Shown: positions 23,432 to 32,895 of the stretch, in pieces | Position numbering within the stretch: position 1 is the stretch's first letter | How the letters are laid out: every line of letters starts with the position of its first letter | Assembly (NCBI GenBank): GCA_010356995.1 | Contig: ML996690.1 | Location: 809,420 to 873,419, forward strand | Direction: 5' to 3' | Source: Trichodelitschia bisporula | Taxonomy: Eukaryota; Ascomycota; Dothideomycetes; Phaeotrichales; Phaeotrichaceae | Length of the DNA stretch: 64,000 nucleotides | The notes under the pieces: generated by a model | The model's database searches: none | Told to the model about the DNA's origin: nothing | What the model saw: only the letters and a program-made list of their open reading frames with translations | Position numbers and translations under genes: made by a program

Positions 23432-26128
23432 CTACCGAGCATGCGTGCCGACAAACCGCTCCGGCAGGTCCAACTCCCACCCGGGCCGCTCAATAAGCAC
23501 CACCTCAACCGCCCGCTCCCGTTTCCTTGGCTGCTTCGGGTCAACCACATCGACAAGCCCCAAAATCGGCCGAAACTTGTGCGTGTACCAAAACTGCAGC
23601 GGGCCGTCCTCGGCATCCGACTCCGCTTCGGCATCCCGATTTGAACCCCGCCGCCGCCGCACCACCGCCGTCTCCCCCTCGCTCTCCAAGCCCGCGCACT
23701 CTTCCGTTTCGTCCTGGCGCCTCCGCTTCACCTCTTTCCCCCCTGCGACTGTTCGCACGTCTTTGATCCCCTTGACCTCGTGTTCCCTTCTACGCCCTCC
23801 GGCGCCACTCTCCTCCCTCTTCCGCTTTCCCCCTACCAGCGGCGCATCATCTTTGGTATGGACGGGAGGAAAGTCCTGCGCCATGTCAAACATGTAAACC
23901 CAGCTCGTACCATACACCCAAAGCCGCTCCCAATCCCGCGTGACATGCCACACAGCACCCATGGCCCGGTCTAAGATCATGCGGAACCGCTGCGGTAGGT
24001 TGCTGCCAGGAGCATTGCGCCGCGACCAGTTGGTCAACCGACCGCCGGCAAGGTCCAGTTCATAAAGGTTGTGTTGTGCAGTCAGTACGACGAGGCGGTA
24101 TGGCAACTCGTCGTCTGGGGCGGAATGTTCATCATCGGAAGTGTCGGACGAGGCTTCATCATGGTCAGCTTCACCATGCCCACAGCATGCGTCGGCGCAG
24201 CGTTTAAAGGGTCGAGGATTGGGCCGGAAGGTCAGAACTAAGGGAGCTGAGTCGAGTTTGGGAAGAAGCTTGGCCGTAGGGTTAAGCGACCAGGAGAGTC
24301 CGAATACGGCGGGTGTGGCAGCGGCATCATCATCCTCATCGTCGCTGTCTTCTTCCTCCTCCTGCTGCTGCAATGTACCGTTGCTTGCAACGGGCGCAAA
24401 CTCTGGGCCCCCGATCTCCTCCCCGCTCATTACCCAGCTGTCAATGTACCCTGACAGATCGCTAGCTGCAAGCATGCATCCATCGGGTGAAAATTGCATC
24501 CTCGTTACCATACGAAGGTAGTCACCCAGAGCGGTGTCGCCACGCTCCTTGCTCGCGGGACGTGTTAGACGGGTAAGGCGGAGAACGTGGGGCACAATCC
24601 GAGTGCCACGCTCTGTGTTGCCCAAGCAGACGAGAGAGATGCCTTTAGGCCCCGCCATGGCGAGCCATCGGACATCAGGAGAAAATTGAACAAGAGAAGC
24701 ACCCGGCAGCGGCACTTCACTCTCCACGCGGCGGACGCGCAGCGAGTCATCAGTTGTCGAGCGTACAGTAAGGCGGAATACTTTGACTTCTGCTGCTGAA
24801 GCAACGGCCAGGAGAGTTCCGTCTGGGGTGATGGCAGCGCTGGTGATACTCTCCTCGCCTTTGAGCGTCATTTGCGCAGCTAGCTTGTGGACTCTGCCCT
24901 CCGTTGTTGCCTTGTGCGGCTTGACATGCCATATGCTGATTTGGCGTTCCCACCAGCTCACAATACAGCGTGCCGAAGAAGCGCTCGCAACGGGAGGTGT
25001 CTGTGGAAGGCCGGAGACTTGACGGTGGTTTTCGAGCCAAATTCCCCGAACAGGGACGATGACGAGGTTCGTATCCAGTCCTGCTAGGGTCAGCCACGAT
25101 CAGGACAGAATGAAACACGCACCTCCTGAAGCCATAATGCTCAACGACTTGCTCTCAAATGTTGCTAATGCCTTCACATCGTGCTCATGGTACACCCTGT
25201 GCGAAGCATGTGCCCACTTCCGCTTTCCGGAGTTGTTGTAGATTGTCGTTCGCCGATCCATGCCTGTACTACAGACGAGCTTCCCATCTTTACTCGTGGC
25301 AATGTCAAGGATATCTGCCTCATGGCCCGCGATGCGTTGGTACTGTGAGTAGTTGCTCCCGTCAAAAAATCGCACCTCGCCGGTGGAGTCTCCAGACACG
25401 ATGTCGCCATTTGGCAAGCATTTGACAGCCCAGACAAGGATATCTCGGGGTCCACCTTTCGGCGCACCACCCAGTGTGACATTCCGTATCAGCGAGCCGT
25501 TTCGAATGTCGTATACGCGAATCGTGCTGTCCGCATATCCTGCAACCACCGTATCGCGGTTTTGGAACGTGATACTGAGCGTCCTGGCTTTCTTCGCTGT
25601 TGGGCGGGCAAGGAACTTTTGGAACACGAGGTCATCGTCTGCTGTCGAGATCACTGCCACAGTCCCATCCGCACAACCGCCCACAAGATTTTGGCCTTGC
25701 CATTCACCCCCCTTCGCTTTGCGCCAGCGCGGCTGTGCGGCCAAACACCAGACCTCGCTGTGGTTGCCGCTAGAGTGTCTCCTCGGGAGGCCGGTACCCA
25801 GGTCCCATTCGGTGACAGTACTCGAGTACCCGATGCTGAACAAGCGCAACGCGCCTGAGCTGGTCTTGCCCTTGCTGTCTATGACATCCTCCTCTTGTAT
25901 CCAAGCTAGACCCTCGACGCTCCGATCCTTGCCGCCGCGGAATGTTGTCTCGTGCACCCAAGCGCCATTCGCGGGGTTCCAAATCTCGATGTCACCGTTG
26001 GCGCGTCCAACCGCAAGACGTAGACTGTTCGTATGGTGGCCGAGCTCTTCTCCCGTAGAATGAGAAAAGGCTAGGGCGTTGATGGCCGAGGAGGGATAGG
26101 GAACGAATCTGGAGCGGTGGACGTCCAT
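23432..26128 (-). CDS. UTP4: U3 snoRNP (t-UTP) WD40 protein Utp4
   Basis: Component of the t-UTP subcomplex of the small-subunit processome; acts in the nucleolus in early 18S pre-rRNA transcription and processing (human homologue cirhin). Exons on the minus strand: 25123-26128 and 23432-25080, 884 residues. The N-terminus MDVHRSRFVPYPSSAINALA leads into a tandem WD40 array (NGDIEIWNPANGAW, VWCLAAQPRW, GEVRFFDGSNYSQYQRIAGH). The 42-nt intron joins ASG to GLDTNLVIVPVR; an alternative acceptor three bases earlier would add one residue. Second-propeller repeats include SWWERQISIWHV. An acidic patch (EEEEDSDDEDDDAAA) and a basic patch (KRKREESG) are insertions. The C-terminal signature FWYTHKFRPILGLV and ERPGWELDLPERFVG is diagnostic. 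Divergent from NOP7 with 290 bp between start codons. Confidence 0.95.
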
Positions 26129-26418
26129 TGTGGAAATTCCAAGTGGGGAATTAAGCCTTTATGCGACTAAAGGTCATGACAGATCAAGGACCCGGATGAG
26201 GATAGCAAGCGAAGAAGTGCTGGAGCGAATAGGCGTAACAGGGCTGAGGTTGGTTGAGCATCGGGGAGCGCAGAATAATTTCTGGACGCCAAGATTTCGC
26301 GGAAAAATGAGACGGCGGGCGACGCGCTGCGGGAACTTTTTTTCTCAAGGCGCATCCATATCCATACAGCCTTCAACCATTCCCACTCTCTGTCTTCCAA
26401 CATCACATCACCGCTACC
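26129..26418. promoter_or_regulatory. Bidirectional promoter of UTP4 and NOP7
   Basis: Only 290 bp separate the two start codons, so both ribosome-biogenesis genes must be driven from here. It contains GATGAG within CCGGATGAGGATAG (about 26192-26205), resembling the core of the PAC element of ribosome-biogenesis genes, and an A-run and T-runs (GGAAAAATGAG; CTTTTTTTCTC) that recall RRPE-type AT strings. Element assignment is inference; the divergent arrangement is directly seen. Confidence 0.55.
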
Positions 26419-28538
26419 ATGGCTAAGATTAAGAAGAAGGGTGTGTATTTAGCCTCCGCCCTTGCGCTCCTACTGACACTGAAAAGGTGCCTCCGGCCAG
26501 GCCAAAAATTACATTACCCGCACCCAGGCTGTGCGCAAGCTTCAGATCTCCCTTCAGGACTTCCGTCGGCTATGTATCTTTAAGGGTATGCCTCCGCTTG
26601 CTCCAGTACGCTGCTTTTGCTAATTGAGCAGGTATCCATCCCCGCGAACCGAGGAACAAGAAGAAGGTTTCGAAGAAGGCCACTCCCGCCACTACCTTTT
26701 ACTACACCCGGGACATTGCGTACCTGCTCCACGAGCCGCTCCTCCAAAAGTTCCGTGATCACAAGGCCACTGCGAAGAAGATTGCGAGGGCACTTGGTCG
26801 TGATGAAGTTTCGGACGCTAAGCGGCTGGAGAATTCTCTCCCGCGCATGAAGCTGGACCACATAGTGAAGGAACGGTACCCCACGTTCGTCGACGCCTTG
26901 CGCGATTTGGACGACGCTCTGTCGATGCTGTTTCTCTTCGCCAACCTCCCTTCTACCACTGCCGTTCCCGCAAAGACTATTGCGCTCTGCCAGCGGCTCT
27001 GCCTCGAGTTCGAACACTACCTCATTGTCAGCCACTCCCTGAAGAAGACCTTTTTGTCTATCAAAGGCATCTACTACCAGGCCACCGTACAGGGTCAGGA
27101 CATCATGTGGCTGGTTCCCTACAGATTTGTGCAGAAGATGACAGGCGACATTGATTTCCGGATCATGGGCACCTTCATCGAGTTTTACACTACCCTCTTG
27201 GGCTTCGTGAACTACAGACTGTACACATCCATTGGGCTGGTATATCCCCCTAAGTTCAACGCTTCTAGCGATGAGAGTGGTGGCGAGCTGGGTGCCATCA
27301 CTTTGGAGAGCAAATCAATATCTGGGCCGCTTGCAATCCAAAATGGCACCTCCGGGAACACCGCGTCGAAAGCTGCATCCGCCGCTGCTCAAGCAGCTGC
27401 TGACAAAGTTGCGCTGCAGAATGGGGACGCTGAGGAGATACCAGCACAGGAAGAACCGAGCGCTGAAGTCGAAGTAGTGGATGACAAAATCGACACCTTC
27501 GAGACCGTAACCGGCGAAGGCGCCGATGTTCTCCCGCAGCCGCAGGTCAGCAACACCGAGGCTGCAACACTCTTCTCGAGCTTTACCTTCTTCCTCTCGC
27601 GTGAGACACCCCGCGCGCCTCTGGAATTTATCCTGAAGGCTTTTGGCTGCAAGCGTGTCGGCTGGGACGCAGTTCTCGGAGACGGTGCCTTCACGACGAA
27701 TGAAAGGGACCCCAATATCACACATCAGATTGTCGACCGCCCCAACCTTCCCCCCAACGCCTTCTCAGCGATCAAGGGCGGTGAGGATGAGGCTGGGGCG
27801 CCCGCCCCGGGTGCCCGTTCCCGCGTTCCTGGCCGCATTTACGTTCAGCCGCAATGGGTCTGGGATTGCGTCAACCAGGGCAAGCTCCTTCGCCCGGATC
27901 TGTACGCTCCAGGTGCGACGCTGCCGCCGCATCTGAGCCCGTGGGTGAAGCCGAAGAAGGGTGCGTACGACCCGACGGCACCGCTCGAGGAGCAGGAGAA
28001 GGAAGGTGAAGCGGAATTGCACGCGGAGGAGGAGGGAGAGGAGAGCGATGCCGAAGAGGTAGAGCACGCCAATGGCGGTCCCTTCGACGCGATCTTCGAT
28101 GACGAAGTCGAGGCCGGCGAGGGCATGGACGTCGACGGCAGTGAGTCTGAGGGCGAGAGTGAAGCAGAAGCAGCCGCTGAAGTGGATGACGAGGAAGAGG
28201 AAGATGATGAAGAGCTTTCGGAGACCGAAGTCGAGCGGCTGCGTTACCAGCGTGAGCTGGAAGCCGAGGCTGCCGGACAACCGTTTGCGACTGCGGACGC
28301 AGGACAGATGCCAGGCAAGAAGCCCGGCGAGGCGAAAAAGAAGGCGGAGCTGAAGAAGCGGGCAGAGAAGGAGGAGCTGGATCGCCAGCGCATGATGCTG
28401 CCCAACAAGAAGCGGAAGTTGTTTGACAAAATGCAGTATGGGAACCAGAAGCGCGAGGCTGAGGCGGAGAAGCTGCGCAAGAAGAGGAGAAAGCTGGAAA
28501 AGGAGAAGTTGGCGGCTCAAGCGGCGAAGGCAAAGTAG
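26419..28538 (+). CDS. NOP7: Pescadillo homologue Nop7 (PeBoW complex)
   Basis: Nucleolar 60S assembly factor that acts with Erb1 and Ytm1 in 27S pre-rRNA processing. Exons 26419-26440 (22 nt), 26487-26585 and 26632-28538; both introns are 46 nt; 675 residues. The Pescadillo N-terminal domain is seen in [37 protein letters not shown] and [38 protein letters not shown] and [13 protein letters not shown] complete it. A BRCT domain covers about residues 353-465 ([15 protein letters not shown] to [17 protein letters not shown]). The C-terminal third is an acidic stretch followed by a Lys/Arg/Glu-rich coiled coil, usual for fungal Nop7. The tiny first exon encodes only MAKIKKK, conserved in fungal homologues. 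Confidence 0.97.
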
Positions 28539-29166
28539 TTGGTGTATAGGCATTTACGGCTCGTAATATGGCTCCTTTTTTAGGCTGTGCTCCTGAACCC
28601 ATATATATTTCTGTCACGGTATGACACCCGGTTTCTGTTGCTCCATAGGCTCGCACCATCCCCGGGTTTGTCTGGGGCTTGGCGCTGTGCCAAGCCGCCA
28701 CACTCACACTCGTATACCAGGCCTACCTACCCGCAGTCCCTGACATCTTTACTCCGTAGCTTTACAATCTACGTCTTACCCACATCTTGATCGTGCATGT
28801 GTGATTGTTGACGGTGAAATTTTCACAAAGCTCTGACAATGTATCGCACCCGAAGAAATCCTAGGAAGTCACCATGATGTGTTCAAAACTCCAAAGCCCG
28901 CTGGTTGAATATGTGCACTATGGACGCGCCGTCGTGGATATTCCACGGCAAAGGGGCGAGCCGGATTTGTCGGCTATGCCACTGGTGGGTAAAGGCCGTC
29001 CTCGGCGACTCTTCTACACTGAACGGCCAATCGATTGGGAAACATGTGCGCAAAGGCCGACACTCGACTCCACGATAACCGACAGCTGCACACAAAGAGT
29101 GGTCGGTTCCACTAGATGAACGCACACAAATGGCAGACAAGCTCGCCACCGCTTAGGTCTGTCAGA
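28539..29166. other. Convergent spacer between NOP7 and SRP54
   Basis: About 630 bases between two 3' ends, holding both 3' untranslated regions. No supported open frame. One TACTCCGTA motif copy occurs at 28750-28758. Confidence 0.55.
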
Positions 29167-30826
29167 TCACCGCCTTCCCCTGCCTCCACCAGCACCACCC
29201 ATCCCACCTCCCATCATCTTCATGAGAGACGCCATGTCGGGCATGCCACCACCACCGGGGAACCCGGCACCTGGACCGCCACCACCACCGCCAAACATCT
29301 TCATCATGCTAGCAAGGTCGGCGCCACCAGGCATGCCTTGCCCCATACTTTGGAGGCGTTTCTGCGCAGCTTCCATCTGCTGCTTGTTGTTCTTGCCCTG
29401 CATGGCGCCCTGTGCGCGCTGCATGTTCTGGACGCCTCCCTTCATCTTCTTGGCCATGTTGGCCATCATCTTGTGCTGCGTCAGCAAGTCTTCAACCTCG
29501 CGGACTGAGGTTCCCGACCCCCGGGCGATGCGCGTTATCCGGCTAGGCTGCGAGACGAAAACTTTGCCGTCCGAATCAAGCTCCTTATCCGTCATGCTGT
29601 CGCAAATGTAGATCATGCGGCGGAGCTTCGTGCTTCCTTCCTCGTCGTCCATGCCGCCCATCATGTTAGAGAGTCCCGGAATCATGCCCGCCATCTTGGA
29701 AAGCGGACCCATCTTCATTATGTTACTGAGTTGATCGCGCAGATCCCGGACGGTAAAGACGCCTTCAGCGATGTGCTTCATGGTGTCTTTTTGGTCCAGC
29801 TTGAGTGACTGGACGTGCTCCACGAGACCGGCCATATCACCCATGCCAAGAAGTTTGCTCACGAAAGGTTGAGGGGCGAAGCGTTCGAGGTCCAGCATAT
29901 GCTCGCCGGTACCGATGAACACGATAGGCGTATGTGTCGCAGCAACGGCGGAAATGGCACCACCACCGGCGGCAGCACCATCCGTCTTTGTTATAATGAT
30001 GGCTCCAAAGTCCGCGGCCTCCTTGAAGGCCCGAGATTGCTGCTCTGCAGCCTGACCGATGCTGCCGTCCATGACCATGATTGTCTGATCTGGCCGGACC
30101 GCTTGCTGGATCTGCACCATCTCGTCAAACAAGTCTTGCTCCTGCCGATGTCTTCCACTAGTGTCGACGATGATGATCTCAAAGCGTTCCTTCTTGAACT
30201 TCTCCACACCTTCCCTCGCCACGGCTACTGGATCCGTTTGTGTTAAACTACCGAAGTACGGAATCTTTGCCTTGGTCGCATTTTGTTTCAGCTGGTCAAA
30301 AGCACCAGCACGGAAGGTGTCGGCGCAGACGAGGCAGGCCTTGAAGCCACGGGCGGCGTACCATCTGGCGAGCTTGGTGCACGTTGTCGTTTTGCCTGCA
30401 CCCTGCAGGCCAACGAACATGATGACGTTGGATTTCCCCTTCTTCGGTTTAAACGGCTCGGCATGAGGGTCTACGAGCTTAACGAGCTCATCGAACACAG
30501 TCTATACGACATCAGTTCTGGGCGTACAAGTGCAAGGAGTATTGGACCTTCTGAATTAGGCGCTTTTTGTTCACGCCGGGCGCAAGGTCCTTGAAGCTAA
30601 CGGTATTCCGAATCGATTTCCGCAGACCGGCGACAAGCTTCACGTTGACATCCGCTTCTATTAAGGCAGAGCATATCTCCTTTACCATGCCATCGAATGC
30701 CTGGATGTCACATTAGCTGACGTATGACGTCCGTCGGAAGGAACATACCTTCTCGTCAAGGTTGGGAGACCTTGTGAGGTCGGAGACCGCGGCATTGATG
30801 CGCCGCCCTAAATCTTGAAGAACCAT
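29167..30826 (-). CDS. SRP54: Signal recognition particle GTPase Srp54
   Basis: GTPase subunit of SRP that binds signal peptides and docks with the SRP receptor for co-translational ER targeting. Exons on the minus strand: 30749-30826, 30548-30700 and 29167-30501; introns 48 and 46 nt; 521 residues. The N domain starts [18 protein letters not shown]-domain motifs: P-loop GLQGAGKTT (about 108-116), [20 protein letters not shown] and TKTDG. The Met-rich M domain follows ([22 protein letters not shown]-type segments, [11 protein letters not shown]). The tail is Gly/Met-rich ([14 protein letters not shown]), normal for eukaryotic Srp54. Divergent from RRP15; 208 bp lie between start codons. Confidence 0.98.
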
Positions 30827-31034
30827 GGTGACAGGACGTGCGATGATCTGAGGTGGGGATACGACACGGTTGCGCCCCGCCAAAGTTCGTGGAGAGGCTT
30901 GCCAAGATTGTGGAGGGTCTGTGCACGAGATCTGCTTTTCCGCTCGGCGAAACTTTTTGTGAACCCCAGAACCGACACCAGACAATTCACCAATTCTGCT
31001 TTCACAGCCCACTCTCAGCACAACCACCAGCAAG
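30827..31034. promoter_or_regulatory. Bidirectional promoter of SRP54 and RRP15
   Basis: The 208 bp between the two start codons must serve both genes. GCGATGATCTGAG at 30840-30852 closely resembles the PAC element (GCGATGAG followed by TGAG) of ribosome-biogenesis genes, which fits RRP15; GCGAAACTTTTTG near 30.95 kb is a weaker AT element. Element identity is inferred from motif resemblance only. Confidence 0.5.
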
Positions 31035-31880
31035 ATGCCGATGTCGATCTTAAAGCGCCCGCGGACGGACGAACGGATTAAGTCTCGACCATCGAAGAAA
31101 GCGAGACAGGCGGAGAAGAAAAAGCACTACAATAGCTCAAGCTCGGAAGAAGATAACGGCGAGTCTCCAGATTTTCATGCGGTCAATCTCCAAGATTCTG
31201 AAGACGACAAGCCTGCGGAGGCAAAAAAGCCCGCGAAGAGGGTGCCTAAAGTCCAATTCGAAGCCGCGCCCTCCGAAGCGTCTGCGAGTGAAGGGGAGGA
31301 GGGCGAGGAGGATGATGGTGCGGAGTCCGATATAACCGGCGCATCCTCTGGCTCGGACTCAGAAGGTTCGACAAGCTCCAAGTCAAGGAAAACGCGCAAA
31401 CGAAACGACCCTACTGCATTCGCCACCTCTATCTCCAAAATCCTCTCCTCGAAGCTCACTACCTCCAAGCGCTCCGATCCCGTACTTTCCAGGAGCAAAG
31501 ATGCCGAGAAGGCTGGAAAAGAGCTGGCCGAAGCGCGTCTCGATGCTAAAGCGCGGAATAAGCTCAGGGCGGAAAAGCGCGAGGCGATGGACAGAGGCCG
31601 CGTGCGCGACGTCCTGGGCCTTGAGACCCCGGAGACCTCAACGGCGGCCATCATGGAGCAGGAGCGGAAGCTGAAGAAGACGGCGCAACGTGGTGTGGTA
31701 AAACTTTTCAACGCTGTGCGGGCCGCGCAAGTAAAGGGAGAGATAGCGGCTCGCCAAGTTCAGAAGCAAGGGGTTGTCGGCATTGACAAGAGGGAGGAGA
31801 AGGTCAGCGAGATGAGCAAGCAAGGTTTCTTAGAACTCATTGCGAGCGGGGGCAAGTCGACGGCGACTACCAAGGCATAG
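31035..31880 (+). CDS. RRP15: 60S ribosome biogenesis protein Rrp15
   Basis: Nucleolar pre-60S factor needed for 27S pre-rRNA processing. Single exon, 281 residues. The N-terminal third is charged and low-complexity: basic (KRPRTDERIKSRPSKKARQA) then acidic Ser/Glu/Asp-rich. The conserved Rrp15 core begins with DPTAFATSISKILSSKL and DPVLSRSKDAEK, followed by LDAKARNKLRAEKREAMDRG, RVRDVLG and ERKLKKTAQRGVVKLFNAVR, ending KVSEMSKQGFLELI. A Met three codons downstream (MSILKRP) could equally be the start. Its 3' end is only 97 bp from the 3' end of the convergent binding-protein gene. Confidence 0.93.
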   Translation: MPMSILKRPRTDERIKSRPSKKARQAEKKKHYNSSSSEEDNGESPDFHAVNLQDSEDDKPAEAKKPAKRVPKVQFEAAPSEASASEGEEGEEDDGAESDITGASSGSDSEGSTSSKSRKTRKRNDPTAFATSISKILSSKLTTSKRSDPVLSRSKDAEKAGKELAEARLDAKARNKLRAEKREAMDRGRVRDVLGLETPETSTAAIMEQERKLKKTAQRGVVKLFNAVRAAQVKGEIAARQVQKQGVVGIDKREEKVSEMSKQGFLELIASGGKSTATTKA

Positions 31881-31977
31881 AGCTGTTGAGGGTGAAAATT
31901 TGAAGATTTCAGCACCGCATGGAGTTTGATGGTACCTGTTTTTGGGGGGTGGATTACCCTACCGATCTAGCATCCAC

Positions 31978-32895
31978 CTACGCTTCCCGAGTTACAGCTA
32001 TCATGTCGCCGCTGGAGACTTGGCTGGGGTCCAACACGCCGGCCTCTCCAAGAATACGAATGGCCTTGTCAATCACCTTCGGATCCGTGCCCCAGACATC
32101 TTCCGTGAACTTTACTGTCTTCAGCCACTCTTTGGCGTCTTCTGTGGTGTAATCCAACTCGGAGATGATGTACTTTACCGCTTCTTCGTGGTTCTCATTG
32201 AAGTACTGGATGCCTTTGTTGATGCTCTCGCTCATAGAGTTCAGGCGTCCGTCCGTTGGGTCTCGCGCCACAATCTTCCAGCTCGACCAAGGCGTGTAAA
32301 TCTCGCCTATCCGTTTGATCTTTTTGTTGTCCCAGTAGCGCTTCGTGGTGAAGTGCTCCCACATGAAAAAGTCGGCCGTTCCGTCGTTTACGCCTTGCCT
32401 CAGCTTCGCAAACGTATCGAGTGGCACCACCTCAAAGGGCAGCTGTCCAGGTTTCTCGAGCCAGCCTTGCTGGTCCGCCAGTACGAAGCTCATTACGTAG
32501 GATCCGCTCCCGATCCTGCTGACGCCCACTTTCTTATTCCGCAGCGGGTCGACCGACGTAAGGTCCTCGCGCCCAAAGCCGGTGGAAATAGCCCAGCAGA
32601 GCGGAGTCTCGACGTATGTGCCAACAATCTTATAGCCGGCCTTTTCGCGGTGCTTGCCAATACCGGCGACCCAGCCCTCTGTCAAACCAATGGCAACATC
32701 GAGCTCAGCAGCTTGAAGCGATTGAATCATGTGTCCAGTGCCAGAAGGATATGGGACCAGGGAGGCATCGAGTCCAAAGCGTTGCTTAGCAAAGTGGAGC
32801 GGTGTGGAGAAGTGCTCTGCCATACGTTAGAGCCGATGCGACGCCGTTCGGTGAGACGGACCCGGTACATAGCCGATACGCAATGGGCCGTCCAT
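31978..32895 (-). CDS. Ca3427/THI5-like periplasmic-binding-fold protein
   Basis: Intracellular fungal protein with the type-2 periplasmic binding protein fold that bacteria use to deliver small molecules to ABC importers. Exons on the minus strand: 32862-32895 (34 nt, encoding MDGPLRIGYVP) and 31978-32816, 45-nt intron, 290 residues. The junction restores the family's N-terminal strand: RIGYVPEHFSTPLHFAKQ. Further marks are PSGTGHMIQSLQAAELDVAI, GLTEGWVAGIGK, VGVSRIGSGSYVMS and DFFMWEHFTTK. The family includes Candida Ca3427, structurally related to bacterial SBPs and to thiamine-precursor (THI5/NMT1-type) proteins; the ligand is unknown. No signal peptide and no neighbouring transporter are seen. 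Distribution in fungi suggests ancient transfer from bacteria (inference). Confidence 0.9.

Noticed and set aside
27765-28553. Leu-rich antisense frame opposite the acidic and coiled-coil tail of NOP7
   Set aside because: Explained by the Glu/Lys codons of the NOP7 strand; hydrophobic only by mirror effect.
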